Below, in pieces: positions 16,139 through 22,830 of a stretch of 64,000 nt of DNA. The position numbers were made by a program, and so were the translations under genes. Below the pieces are notes generated by a model that did no database searches, had not been told where the DNA came from, and saw only the letters and a program-made list of their open reading frames with translations. This DNA comes from Nibribacter koreensis (GTDB taxonomy: Bacteria; Bacteroidota; Bacteroidia; Cytophagales; Hymenobacteraceae), in contig NZ_BAABGX010000001.1 in assembly GCF_039541795.1 (NCBI RefSeq), positions 744,001 through 808,000 on the forward strand, in the 5' to 3' direction. Each line of letters starts with the position of its first letter. Positions within the stretch are counted from its first letter, which is position 1.

Positions 16139-17014
16139 ATGAAAAAGCTTATTTCCTTTAGTTTAGCCCTTGGTTTATCGCTGCCTTTGTCCCTGGCGGC
16201 CCAAACCCTTTCGGCGCCTCCTGCCAGCACGCAAGAGACCAAATCGAAGGCTTCTAAGTCCATCGCCAACTCCACCGCGCCAAAACCACCCGTGCCACCT
16301 GCGGGAACCGCCAAAACGACCACGACAGCCAAAACCACCACTACCACTGCTGGGACATCAGGAACAACTGCCGCCAAAACGTCCACCACCGTGAAGGCCC
16401 CTGCTAAAACTACACCGCAGACCACCACTCCTGCCAAATCCAGTGAAGACACTCAGGACAAAGACAAAGCCCCAACACCGCCGCCAGCACCTTCCAAAGT
16501 ACAACGCCTCATCACGGAGCGTGAGCAGTTGGTGCTTAAATACGATTACCTCAAAACGCAGGAGAACAGCTTCTGGGGCAACGCCTCAAAAGAAGACTTA
16601 ATTGCCGTAGTAGAGGCCTTAAAAGCCATTCTTCAAAAAGACTCAGAGATTATCCTAGCGGTAGAACAAGAGAAAATGGAAGCGCGCAAAAACGCCGCCC
16701 AACGCACTGCTCAACTAGAAGCCGAAACCAAGAAACTCAACACCCAGGTGCAAGGCGACAAGCGCGTAGTCACGGACAACATCTATGAAATGAAGACCTC
16801 CTTGGTCTACGCCCAAAACCTGAACCGACGTTTATCCAAGCAAATCACGGACCTGCGCGAAGAACTGGAAACTGCTGAGGATGCTAAGTTTGAGCATGAC
16901 GCCATTGCCTTAGGCTTTTTCATCTTGTCCCTGGGCTTGGTATTCTATGTCATTCGGCTTAAAAACCGGATTGGCAACTTACAACAGCACCAAGAGGAAG
17001 AGGTAGAAGCGTGA
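16139..17014 (+). CDS. Exported Thr/Pro/Lys-rich coiled-coil protein with C-terminal membrane anchor
   Basis: I do not recognise a family. From the ATG at 16139 (MKKLISFSLALGLSLPLSLAAQ) the 291-residue protein has a signal peptide. A low-complexity linker rich in Thr, Ala, Lys and Pro follows to about residue 125. A long predicted coiled coil (REQLVLKYDYLK onward, about 130-250) comes next, and the protein ends with a membrane helix (IALGFFILSLGLVFYVIRL) and a short acidic tail. This suggests a periplasm-spanning scaffold or tether. An ATG seven codons upstream is less likely. The next gene starts within its stop codon (GTGA overlap), so the two are translationally coupled. Confidence 0.7.
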   Translation: MKKLISFSLALGLSLPLSLAAQTLSAPPASTQETKSKASKSIANSTAPKPPVPPAGTAKTTTTAKTTTTTAGTSGTTAAKTSTTVKAPAKTTPQTTTPAKSSEDTQDKDKAPTPPPAPSKVQRLITEREQLVLKYDYLKTQENSFWGNASKEDLIAVVEALKAILQKDSEIILAVEQEKMEARKNAAQRTAQLEAETKKLNTQVQGDKRVVTDNIYEMKTSLVYAQNLNRRLSKQITDLREELETAEDAKFEHDAIALGFFILSLGLVFYVIRLKNRIGNLQQHQEEEVEA

Positions 17015-17376
17015 ACCAAACGCTAGTAACGCTGGCCCAATACCTCACCTACGCCCAAGCCGTTGACCTGTACAATGACCTAATGGATATTGAGGTGGTA
17101 GCCTTGGTGAAAAGCTGTGGGCCACCCAGCCTCCCCTACGGCGCGGGTATCTATTATCAGTTATTGGTCAAGCAACAAGACTTTCTCCCAAGTCAAGCTG
17201 TTTTAGCTGAGTTTTCTCAAAAACAGGCCGAAAACGAAAGCCAGAGTTCTACGTGTCCTCATTGCAGCTCTCAGCAAGTAACCCTTAAAACCAACTTATC
17301 CTGGTGGCGCAAAATCATTTATGCCGGCACCACCGTATGGAAATGCCAAACCTGCCACAGGACGTATTTTACTTAA
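17011..17376 (+). CDS. Small protein with DUF2007-like N-terminus and C-terminal zinc ribbon
   Basis: A 121-residue protein starting with a GTG that overlaps the previous stop codon. Residues 1-55 (TLAQYLTYAQAVDLYNDLMD) recall the DUF2007 putative signal-transducing domain, but the match is weak. Residues 82-115 form a zinc-ribbon-like pair of CxxC motifs (CPHC, CQTC). The two parts are joined by a linker, residues 63-76 (AVLAEFSQKQAENE), encoded entirely by a copy of the 38-bp palindrome. Function is unknown; coupling to the upstream coiled-coil gene suggests a shared role. Confidence 0.65.
   Translation: MNQTLVTLAQYLTYAQAVDLYNDLMDIEVVALVKSCGPPSLPYGAGIYYQLLVKQQDFLPSQAVLAEFSQKQAENESQSSTCPHCSSQQVTLKTNLSWWRKIIYAGTTVWKCQTCHRTYFT
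17199..17236. repeat. 38-bp dispersed palindrome, copy 9, inside a CDS
   Basis: TGTTTTAGCTGAGTTTTCT left arm, right arm ending CAGGCCGAAAACG. It lies wholly within the 17011-17376 reading frame, in the linker between the N-terminal domain and the zinc ribbon, and contains no stop in that frame. Confidence 0.75.
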
Positions 17377-17379
17377 TTT

Positions 17380-17453
17380 AGACACAAGACGTAAGACACA
17401 AGATTCAAGATATTTCTTGGTCTTATGTCTTACATCTTGCGTCTTGAGTCTTA
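17380..17453. repeat. Inverted pair of degenerate heptamer arrays (GTCTTAC type)
   Basis: The left arm (17380-17410) is built of AGACACA, AGACGTA, AGACACA and AGATTCA units. The right arm (17415-17453) has GTCTTAT, GTCTTAC, ATCTTGC and GTCTTGA units in opposite orientation. Together they could form a long imperfect hairpin, filling the gap before the helicase gene. Confidence 0.8.
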
Positions 17454-17457
17454 ACTA

Positions 17458-19425
17458 ATGAACGACATTCTCAACGAATTACTGGACGTGAAGGCCCTGC
17501 TCAAACTGGAGCAGGAAGAAGACCGCAAGCAGTACCAGCTAAAGAACGCCCTCACCACCATTGCTGAGCGCAAGCGGCTAGGCATCTGCTGGTACCCCGT
17601 GCAGATTACCAAGCAGGAAGTGGGCTTCGGGAACAAGATGGTGGTGGAACTGGAGCGTTCCTCGGGCCGCGATCAATTGCACATGTTTCAGGCAGGCTCT
17701 TCGGCGTCTTTGTTTACCAACGGCGATGGCGGGGCCTTGAACGGCGTGGTGCTGGAAGTGAAACGCAACAAACTGCGTCTGGCCACCTCTAAAGAAGACC
17801 TCCCCGACTGGTTAGAGGAAGGCGGACGCCTGGGCATAGAACTCACCTTTGACGAGGTCAGCTATCGCGAGATGGACATTGCCCTCATGAAGGTGATGGA
17901 AGCCGAGAAAAGCCGACTGGCCCAGCTACGCGATATTTTATTGGGCAGTGAACCAGCCACGTTCAGAAGAGAGAAAGAAGTTGCGCCAATTGAGGTGTTG
18001 AATCCGTCGCAGAACGCGGCGGTCAAAAACATCATGCAGGCCGTAGACGTGGCCATCATCCACGGGCCTCCGGGCACCGGCAAAACCACCACCCTGGTGC
18101 AGGCCATCCTGGAAACGTTGAAAGCCGGTGAGCGCCGCTTATTGGTGACTGCGCCTAGCAACACCGCCGTTGATTTGCTCACCGAGAAGCTGGCCGAGCA
18201 AGGCGTGAACGTGATAAGAATCGGGAATCCATCCCGGGTGTCTGAGGTTTTGCTAGAGCACACCCTAGATGCGCAGGTCATGCACCACCGCGACTACCGC
18301 CAGCTCAAGAAACTGCGCAAGACCGCCGAGGAATACAAGGCCATGGGCAGTCAGTTCAAGCGCAACTTTGGCTGGGAGGAAAAAGAACAGCGCCGCCGCT
18401 ACAAAGACGAAAGCAAAAAACTTCTCAATGAAGCCGAGGACGTGGAGCGCTACATCACCGAAGACTTGCTGGACCATGTGGAAGTGGTGACCTGTACCTT
18501 GGTGGGTTCGGCTAACCGCGTGATTCGGCATTTAAAGTATGATACCGTGTTCATTGATGAGGCCGCGCAAGCCCTGGAACCTGCCTGCTGGATTCCCATT
18601 ACCCGCGCCAACCGAGTGGTACTAGCCGGTGACCACCACCAATTGCCGCCCACGGTTAAGTCTATGATTGCGGAGCGCAATGGTCTAGCCAAAACCCTAT
18701 TTGAGAAGTGCATTGCGCGTCAGCCCGAAACTGCGGTCATGCTCACCACCCAGTACCGCATGCACCAGCACATCATGGGCTTCTCCAACACCCAGTTTTA
18801 CAAAGGCGAATTGCAGGCCCATGAAAGCGTGGAAGCGGCTACCTTGCAAGAAGTGCATCCGCAGTTTGACCCAGGCTTGATTGTGGAGTTCATAGACACG
18901 GCAGGTTGCGGTTACAATGAGACCACCATCGCCGAAGGCAGCAGTACTGCCAACCCTGAGGAGGCTGATTTGCTCATCAAGCATTTGCTCAACCTCTTGA
19001 CGCCCTATGAGCCCGCCGGCCTGAACGAGGAAGGCGAAGAGCGTCCCTTGAAGATTGGCATCATCTCGCCGTACCGCGCGCAAATCAATTACTTGAAAGA
19101 CCAGGTAGAGCATGAACCCAAACTGCACCAACTGCAACAACGTAGGCAGCTGTCGGTTGGTACGGTTGACTCCTTCCAGGGACAGGAACGGGACATTATC
19201 TACATCTCCATGGTGCGCAGTAACCCAGAGGGTGAGATTGGCTTTCTGGCAGACATACGCCGTATGAACGTAGCCATGACCAGAGCCAAGAAAAAGATGG
19301 TGATTGTGGGTGACAGCGCCACTTTGGGCGAGCATCCTTTCTACCAGGAATTTTTAACCTACGCCGAAACCATTGGCGCCTACCGTAGTGCCTGGGAGCT
19401 ATTGTCCCCCGACGAGGCGGAGTAA
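17458..19425 (+). CDS. SF1 superfamily helicase, DNA2/IGHMBP2-like
   Basis: A 655-residue ATP-dependent nucleic-acid helicase of the UPF1-like SF1B group. Walker A is HGPPGTGKTTT (about residue 200). Motif II is FIDEAAQALEP, motif III is VVLAGDHHQLPPT, and motif IV is TTQYRMH. Motif V is GTVDSFQGQERDIIY and motif VI is VAMTRAKKKMVIVGD. The roughly 190-residue N-terminal region contains a beta-barrel-like RecD2/IGHMBP2-type domain with two coiled segments. Bacterial members of this group are common in Bacteroidota; whether it works on DNA or RNA is unknown. Confidence 0.93.
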   Translation: MNDILNELLDVKALLKLEQEEDRKQYQLKNALTTIAERKRLGICWYPVQITKQEVGFGNKMVVELERSSGRDQLHMFQAGSSASLFTNGDGGALNGVVLEVKRNKLRLATSKEDLPDWLEEGGRLGIELTFDEVSYREMDIALMKVMEAEKSRLAQLRDILLGSEPATFRREKEVAPIEVLNPSQNAAVKNIMQAVDVAIIHGPPGTGKTTTLVQAILETLKAGERRLLVTAPSNTAVDLLTEKLAEQGVNVIRIGNPSRVSEVLLEHTLDAQVMHHRDYRQLKKLRKTAEEYKAMGSQFKRNFGWEEKEQRRRYKDESKKLLNEAEDVERYITEDLLDHVEVVTCTLVGSANRVIRHLKYDTVFIDEAAQALEPACWIPITRANRVVLAGDHHQLPPTVKSMIAERNGLAKTLFEKCIARQPETAVMLTTQYRMHQHIMGFSNTQFYKGELQAHESVEAATLQEVHPQFDPGLIVEFIDTAGCGYNETTIAEGSSTANPEEADLLIKHLLNLLTPYEPAGLNEEGEERPLKIGIISPYRAQINYLKDQVEHEPKLHQLQQRRQLSVGTVDSFQGQERDIIYISMVRSNPEGEIGFLADIRRMNVAMTRAKKKMVIVGDSATLGEHPFYQEFLTYAETIGAYRSAWELLSPDEAE

Positions 19426-19501
19426 ATCTTTTGGCTTCGGGATTTCGTTAGAGGCAAATACTTGTACCTTTACCCTTTCAATACACCAATAACCAATAGC
19501 T

Positions 19502-20014
19502 ATGAAAATAGAAGAAAATAAAGTGGTGACGCTCACCTACGAACTTAAAGTTACCAACGAAGAAGGCGAGTCAACGCTAGTAGAAATTGCCGACGACGAG
19601 AACCCAATGGTGTTCTTGTATGGCGTGAGCGGATTGCCAGAGAAATTTGAGCAGGAATTGTCGGGCAAGGAGTCTGGCCAGGACTTCAAATTCACACTTT
19701 CTTCTGATGAAGGCTACGGTGACCTGGACGAGAGCGCAGTGGTGCCGGTTCCAAAGTCGGTGTTTGAGGTTGACGGCAAGATTGATGAGGAAATGGTGCA
19801 GGAAGGCAACTACATTCCTATGTCTGACAACGAAGGAAACCACATGCAAGGCCGCATTGTAAGCGTGCATGATGACCACGTGTTAATGGACTTTAATCAC
19901 CCATTGGCTGGCATGGACATGCACTTTGAAGGAAAGATTGTAAGCGTGCGCGATGCGTCTCCAGAGGAGATTGCCCACGGCCACGTACACGGCGAAGGCG
20001 GACACCACCACTAG
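19502..20014 (+). CDS. FKBP-type peptidyl-prolyl isomerase, SlyD-like
   Basis: A 170-residue prolyl isomerase and chaperone of the SlyD type. Residues about 1-70 and 130-150 form the FKBP domain (VVTLTYELKV, FLYGVSGLPEKFEQELSG). The insert-in-flap region lies between them (DEGYGDLDESAVVPVPKSVF, then MQGRIVSVHDDHVLMDFNHP). The tail is histidine-rich (HGHVHGEGGHHH), as in SlyD, where it binds nickel. A monocistronic unit with its own terminator at 20091-20130. Confidence 0.93.
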   Translation: MKIEENKVVTLTYELKVTNEEGESTLVEIADDENPMVFLYGVSGLPEKFEQELSGKESGQDFKFTLSSDEGYGDLDESAVVPVPKSVFEVDGKIDEEMVQEGNYIPMSDNEGNHMQGRIVSVHDDHVLMDFNHPLAGMDMHFEGKIVSVRDASPEEIAHGHVHGEGGHHH

Positions 20015-20090
20015 GATTAATTAAAATTGATAATTAATAATTAAGGATTGGAGTGAGTGAACGCTTCTTCAAAATTCAGATTATACTTAT

Positions 20091-20130
20091 AAAAGAAGGC
20101 GGACCTGATTGGGTCCGCCTTCTTCGTTTT
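20091..20130 (+). terminator. Terminator of the SlyD-like gene
   Basis: Stem AAGAAGGCGGACC / GGTCCGCCTTCTT with a GTTTTT tail that is also the first bases of the 38-bp palindrome at 20125. Confidence 0.85.
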
Positions 20131-20162
20131 TGGGCTGTTTTTCTGGAAGTAGGCTAAAAACG
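20125..20162. repeat. 38-bp dispersed palindrome, copy 10
   Basis: CGTTTTTGGGCTGTTTTTC left arm, right arm ending TAGGCTAAAAACG. It overlaps the preceding terminator and sits between two convergent genes. Confidence 0.85.
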
Positions 20163-20167
20163 ATAAC

Positions 20168-20773
20168 CTATGCATTAAGGTGTAAAGCATTAATTCGTTC
20201 TATTTCTTCCATCACGTACTTCTCCAAATCTGGGAAAAAGCGGTTGAATTCTTGGTGGTAGAAGTCATAGTTAAGCTGTAACTCCTCGCCGGCGGTTTCC
20301 ATGTTAGATTCAAAGGTGGTGCGCCGGCTCAGGCCTTTTAAGGCTTTTGAGATTCCCCAAACCTGCGCATATGAAACCAGCCAGTTTTGATTGACCATGT
20401 ACGGCAAAAAGGTCTGCACTTTGGGTGGTAGCCACTCTGGTCTGCTTTGGATGGCGGCGTAACTCTCTTCGGCAAAAACATCCAAAGGCACGGTACTAAA
20501 CTGCTGGAAATTAGCGGCCAGAAAATGGTCATAGTATACGTCTGCCACTACGCCCGCGTATTTTTTGTACAAAGGCCGAAGACGCTCAATCGTTTCCTTT
20601 ACCACGGCGTGGCTGTCGGTGAACTGGTCAATGAGGCGGTGGAGCTTGATTCCCTGTTGAATGCGCTCCGGGAACTGCAGAATCTGGGCGCCGCGCACGC
20701 CATCGGCTATAAAATTTCCGAACTTCAATTCAGGGTCATTGCCAGACAGGTACAGGTGGGCCAGGTAGTTCAA
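20168..20773 (-). CDS. Acyl carrier protein phosphodiesterase
   Basis: A 201-residue AcpH-type (DUF479) hydrolase that removes the 4'-phosphopantetheine arm from holo-ACP. The N-terminus MNYLAHLYLSG, followed by GNFIADGVRG, carries the family's conserved His and Asp. IKLHRLIDQFTDSHAVV and VVADVYYDHFLAANF provide the remaining HD-like metal ligands. The start is a TTG at 20773, consistent with the conserved N-terminus. An ATTAATA heptamer array begins just upstream of the start. Confidence 0.88.
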   Translation of the reverse strand: MNYLAHLYLSGNDPELKFGNFIADGVRGAQILQFPERIQQGIKLHRLIDQFTDSHAVVKETIERLRPLYKKYAGVVADVYYDHFLAANFQQFSTVPLDVFAEESYAAIQSRPEWLPPKVQTFLPYMVNQNWLVSYAQVWGISKALKGLSRRTTFESNMETAGEELQLNYDFYHQEFNRFFPDLEKYVMEEIERINALHLNA

Positions 20774-20777
20774 ATGA

Positions 20778-20988
20778 ATTAATAATTAATAATTAACAGG
20801 AAGACATCCCTCCTTACCCTATTTCAAGGTTTAAGTTTTCTTAATAAATGGAATGCCATGGATTGACAGCAATTTAATAATCTAGTGAGGACTGGTAAGC
20901 TGAAGTTCAAAGTAATAAAACCTAATAATCTCTGCTTAACCATAGCCATGGACAAATGTTTTGCCTCCCATTATTAATTATTAATTAC
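20778..20988. repeat. Inverted ATTAATA heptamer arrays flanking a 170-bp spacer
   Basis: ATTAATAATTAATAATTAA at 20778-20796 and the inverted ATTATTAATTATTAATTA at 20970-20987 bound most of the divergent gap between the ACP phosphodiesterase and PPOX genes. A shorter related array lies at 20031-20044. Confidence 0.65.
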
Positions 20989-21056
20989 CATTTCTTAATT
21001 AACCCATGGGGTGACTGGCCCGTATTCTAGTACAAAACCGAGAGACCTAACCTACT

Positions 21057-21560
21057 ATGGAAAATCAAAAAAATAACCAACAAGGAGACATTAACACCTT
21101 ATTAAAAAAAATAGAAGCCATTGACGTGGCTATGCTCAGCACGGTAGAGCCAGACGGCACCATTCGGTCGCGGCCTATGCGCCACATGAAGGCAGATGAG
21201 AATGCCAACATCTGGTTTTTGACTGGTTACGCCTCTGGCAAGACGCATGAGATTAAGAACGAAAGCCATGTGAACCTGAGCTACGCCGACCCTAGCAACA
21301 ACCTGTATGTGTCCATCTCGGGCCACGCCACCGTGAACCGGGATCAGCAGAAGATTGACGAGCTTTGGAACCCTGCCATGAAAGCCTGGTTTCCCGAAGG
21401 CAAGGAAGACCCGAATATTGGCGTCCTGAAAATCAGTATAGACCAGGCCGAGTACTGGGACTCACCGAACAGCGCCGTGGTACATTTGTACGGCATGGCA
21501 AAAGCGATTCTAACCGGAGAGCCCGCCCACCCCGGCGAAAACAAAAAGATTAATTTGTAG
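21057..21560 (+). CDS. Pyridoxamine 5'-phosphate oxidase-fold protein, general stress protein 26-like
   Basis: A 167-residue split-barrel flavin-binding-fold protein. The N-terminal part shows AMLSTVEPDGTIRSRPMRHM, then NIWFLTGYASGKTHEIKNESHVNLSYADP, typical of the GsiB/YdaG-like (general stress protein 26) branch of the PPOX family rather than true PdxH. It may bind FMN or FAD and act in stress protection; no reaction is established. It is monocistronic with a terminator 11 nt after the stop. Confidence 0.85.
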   Translation: MENQKNNQQGDINTLLKKIEAIDVAMLSTVEPDGTIRSRPMRHMKADENANIWFLTGYASGKTHEIKNESHVNLSYADPSNNLYVSISGHATVNRDQQKIDELWNPAMKAWFPEGKEDPNIGVLKISIDQAEYWDSPNSAVVHLYGMAKAILTGEPAHPGENKKINL

Positions 21561-21570
21561 TTGGTACAGG

Positions 21571-21600
21571 AAAAGGGAGTTAAGGCTCCCTTTTTTCTTG
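21571..21600 (+). terminator. Terminator of the PPOX-fold gene
   Basis: Stem AGGGAG / CTCCCT with loop TTAAGG, then a run of T (21591-21596). Confidence 0.8.
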
Positions 21601-21627
21601 CCCTATGGTAGGGCTTTGGCCGAATCC

Positions 21628-21665
21628 CGTTTTTCGGCTACTTTTAAGAAAACAGGCCAAAAACG
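21628..21665. repeat. 38-bp dispersed palindrome, copy 11
   Basis: CGTTTTTCGGCTACTTTTA left arm, right arm ending CAGGCCAAAAACG. It ends 7 nt before the TTG that I prefer as the start of the CrtA-like gene, so it lies in its leader or 5' region. Confidence 0.85.
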
Positions 21666-21672
21666 AAGTACC

Positions 21673-22398
21673 TTGTCATCCTCTGCCTCTCTTTCCCCTG
21701 CGCATACTACCTTGTCTCTCTTCGGCGTTAAACCCGGTCATTGGCGGTGGGGCCTGGCGCAGATGGCCACTTCACAATCAGCCTTGAGAAAAGTAAAAGG
21801 TCTCAACTTCTTCAAGCTCTTGGGCAGTGGGCAGGGCCGCGGCTTCAGCCTCAAGCCCAACTGGTACCGCTACGGCCTCATGGCCACCTGGGACTCTCCT
21901 GCAGCCGCACAGGACTTTCTGGAAGACCACCCGCTGTTGCAGGAATACCGGGAACACACCTTTGAACAATACCACCTGGGCTTACAACCCTTGCAGGCGC
22001 ACGGCCTGTGGAGCGGCACAAATCCCTTCACCAAAGAAACCTATCCTTCCCCAGATAACGCGCCCATTGCCGTGCTCACCCGCGCCTCCATCAGGCTGAC
22101 AAAAGCCATGGACTTCTGGAAACACGTGCCCCAGGCCAGCGCCAGTCTAGACGATGCCCAAGGCTTATTAGCCTCCATTGGCCTAGGCGAAGCGCCTTTA
22201 ATCAGACAAGCTACCTTTAGCCTTTGGCAGAATGAGGCCGACATGAAAGCCTACGCCTACAGAACCGCTTCGCACAGGGACGTCATCACCAGAACCAGAA
22301 CCCAAGGCTGGTATTCAGAAGAGCTGTTCGCTCGCTTTACGCCCATTAGTAGCCAAGGCACCTGGAACGGTATAGACCCTTTGGTGGGTTTGCTGTAG
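21673..22398 (+). CDS. Spheroidene monooxygenase (CrtA)-like protein
   Basis: About 241 residues resembling the CrtA-like heme/oxygenase family, which hydroxylates or ketolates carotenoids. The recognisable stretch is TLSLFGVKPGHWRWGLAQM, then KVKGLNFFKLLGSGQGRGFS, WYRYGLMATWDSPAAAQDF and NPF; a C-terminal half with SHRDVITRTRTQGWYSEELF completes it. The start is uncertain: no ATG lies near, and TTG codons at 21673 and 21712 are candidates. A TTG at 21598 is unlikely because it falls in the terminator of the previous gene. No other carotenoid genes are nearby, so the substrate is unproven. Confidence 0.7.
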   Translation: MSSSASLSPAHTTLSLFGVKPGHWRWGLAQMATSQSALRKVKGLNFFKLLGSGQGRGFSLKPNWYRYGLMATWDSPAAAQDFLEDHPLLQEYREHTFEQYHLGLQPLQAHGLWSGTNPFTKETYPSPDNAPIAVLTRASIRLTKAMDFWKHVPQASASLDDAQGLLASIGLGEAPLIRQATFSLWQNEADMKAYAYRTASHRDVITRTRTQGWYSEELFARFTPISSQGTWNGIDPLVGLL

Positions 22399-22496
22399 TT
22401 ACTTTAGACACTTAGGGCCTTCGCACACTAATGGTCAATTCTCAACTGTCATCCTGAAAGGACCTTGTTTGCGAACTAGAAAAGCGTTTTCTAAAC

Positions 22497-22537
22497 GCAG
22501 ATTCTCCCCTTGAGGGGAGCGAAGAGGGGTGTTTACT
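22497..22537. repeat. Dispersed CCCCTC element, copy B
   Basis: ACGCAGATTCTCCCCTTGAG and following bases are the reverse complement of the element at 15901-15941. Confidence 0.7.
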
Positions 22538-22563
22538 TCAACAGATAATAATAGCAGAAGAGA

Positions 22564-22697
22564 GCAATGCGCTAGAGACAAGGCAATGCCTGGTCTCTAC
22601 AATCAGCAAACCCATCCTCATCTAACCTTCTCCCTCAGGGAAGAGAAACAGCGAGACTTAGTTTTTGGCCTATTTTCCAGAAACTAGCCTAAAAACG
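22564..22697. repeat. Composite repeat block, copy B
   Basis: GAGACAAGGCAATGCC palindrome (22573-22601), CCTTCTCCCTCAGGG (22627 region) and a 38-bp palindrome (22660-22697), in the same order and orientation as 15391-15544. Confidence 0.65.
22660..22697. repeat. 38-bp dispersed palindrome, copy 12
   Basis: AGTTTTTGGCCTATTTTCC left arm, right arm ending TAGCCTAAAAACG. Third element of composite block B, 61 bp upstream of the leuS -7 box. Confidence 0.88.
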
Positions 22698-22757
22698 ATT
22701 GCTCATCTGGTCTCCGCTTGCCTAGAATTGGCCCTTCAGCCTTAACAGGAAATTCCT

Positions 22758-22765
22758 TACTTTTG
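22758..22765 (+). promoter_or_regulatory. Bacteroidota -7 box of leuS
   Basis: TACTTTTG matches TAnnTTTG, 65 nt before the leuS ATG. No standard -33 box is evident. Confidence 0.55.
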
Positions 22766-22830
22766 CGCCTAGCCGCTTTCGGCGAAAGAAACCGAACAAA
22801 CCTGCCTCACAGCAGAAAACACATACGCCC

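Larger units (their letters stand above)
22399..22830. other. Repeat-containing leader region upstream of leuS
   Basis: 432 bp without a gene. It holds the CCCCTC element (22497-22537), composite repeat block B (22564-22697) ending in a 38-bp palindrome, and the leuS -7 box at 22758-22765. I see no T-box or other riboswitch-like architecture. Confidence 0.6.

Noticed and set aside
15517..16161. Short ORFs at 15517-15756 and 15943-16161 in the repeat island
   Set aside because: They consist of translated repeat sequence, cross palindromes and hairpins, and show no protein-like composition.
22399..22830. T-box or other riboswitch before leuS
   Set aside because: The region is accounted for by dispersed repeats. 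No T-box sequence or specifier-loop and antiterminator layout was seen.
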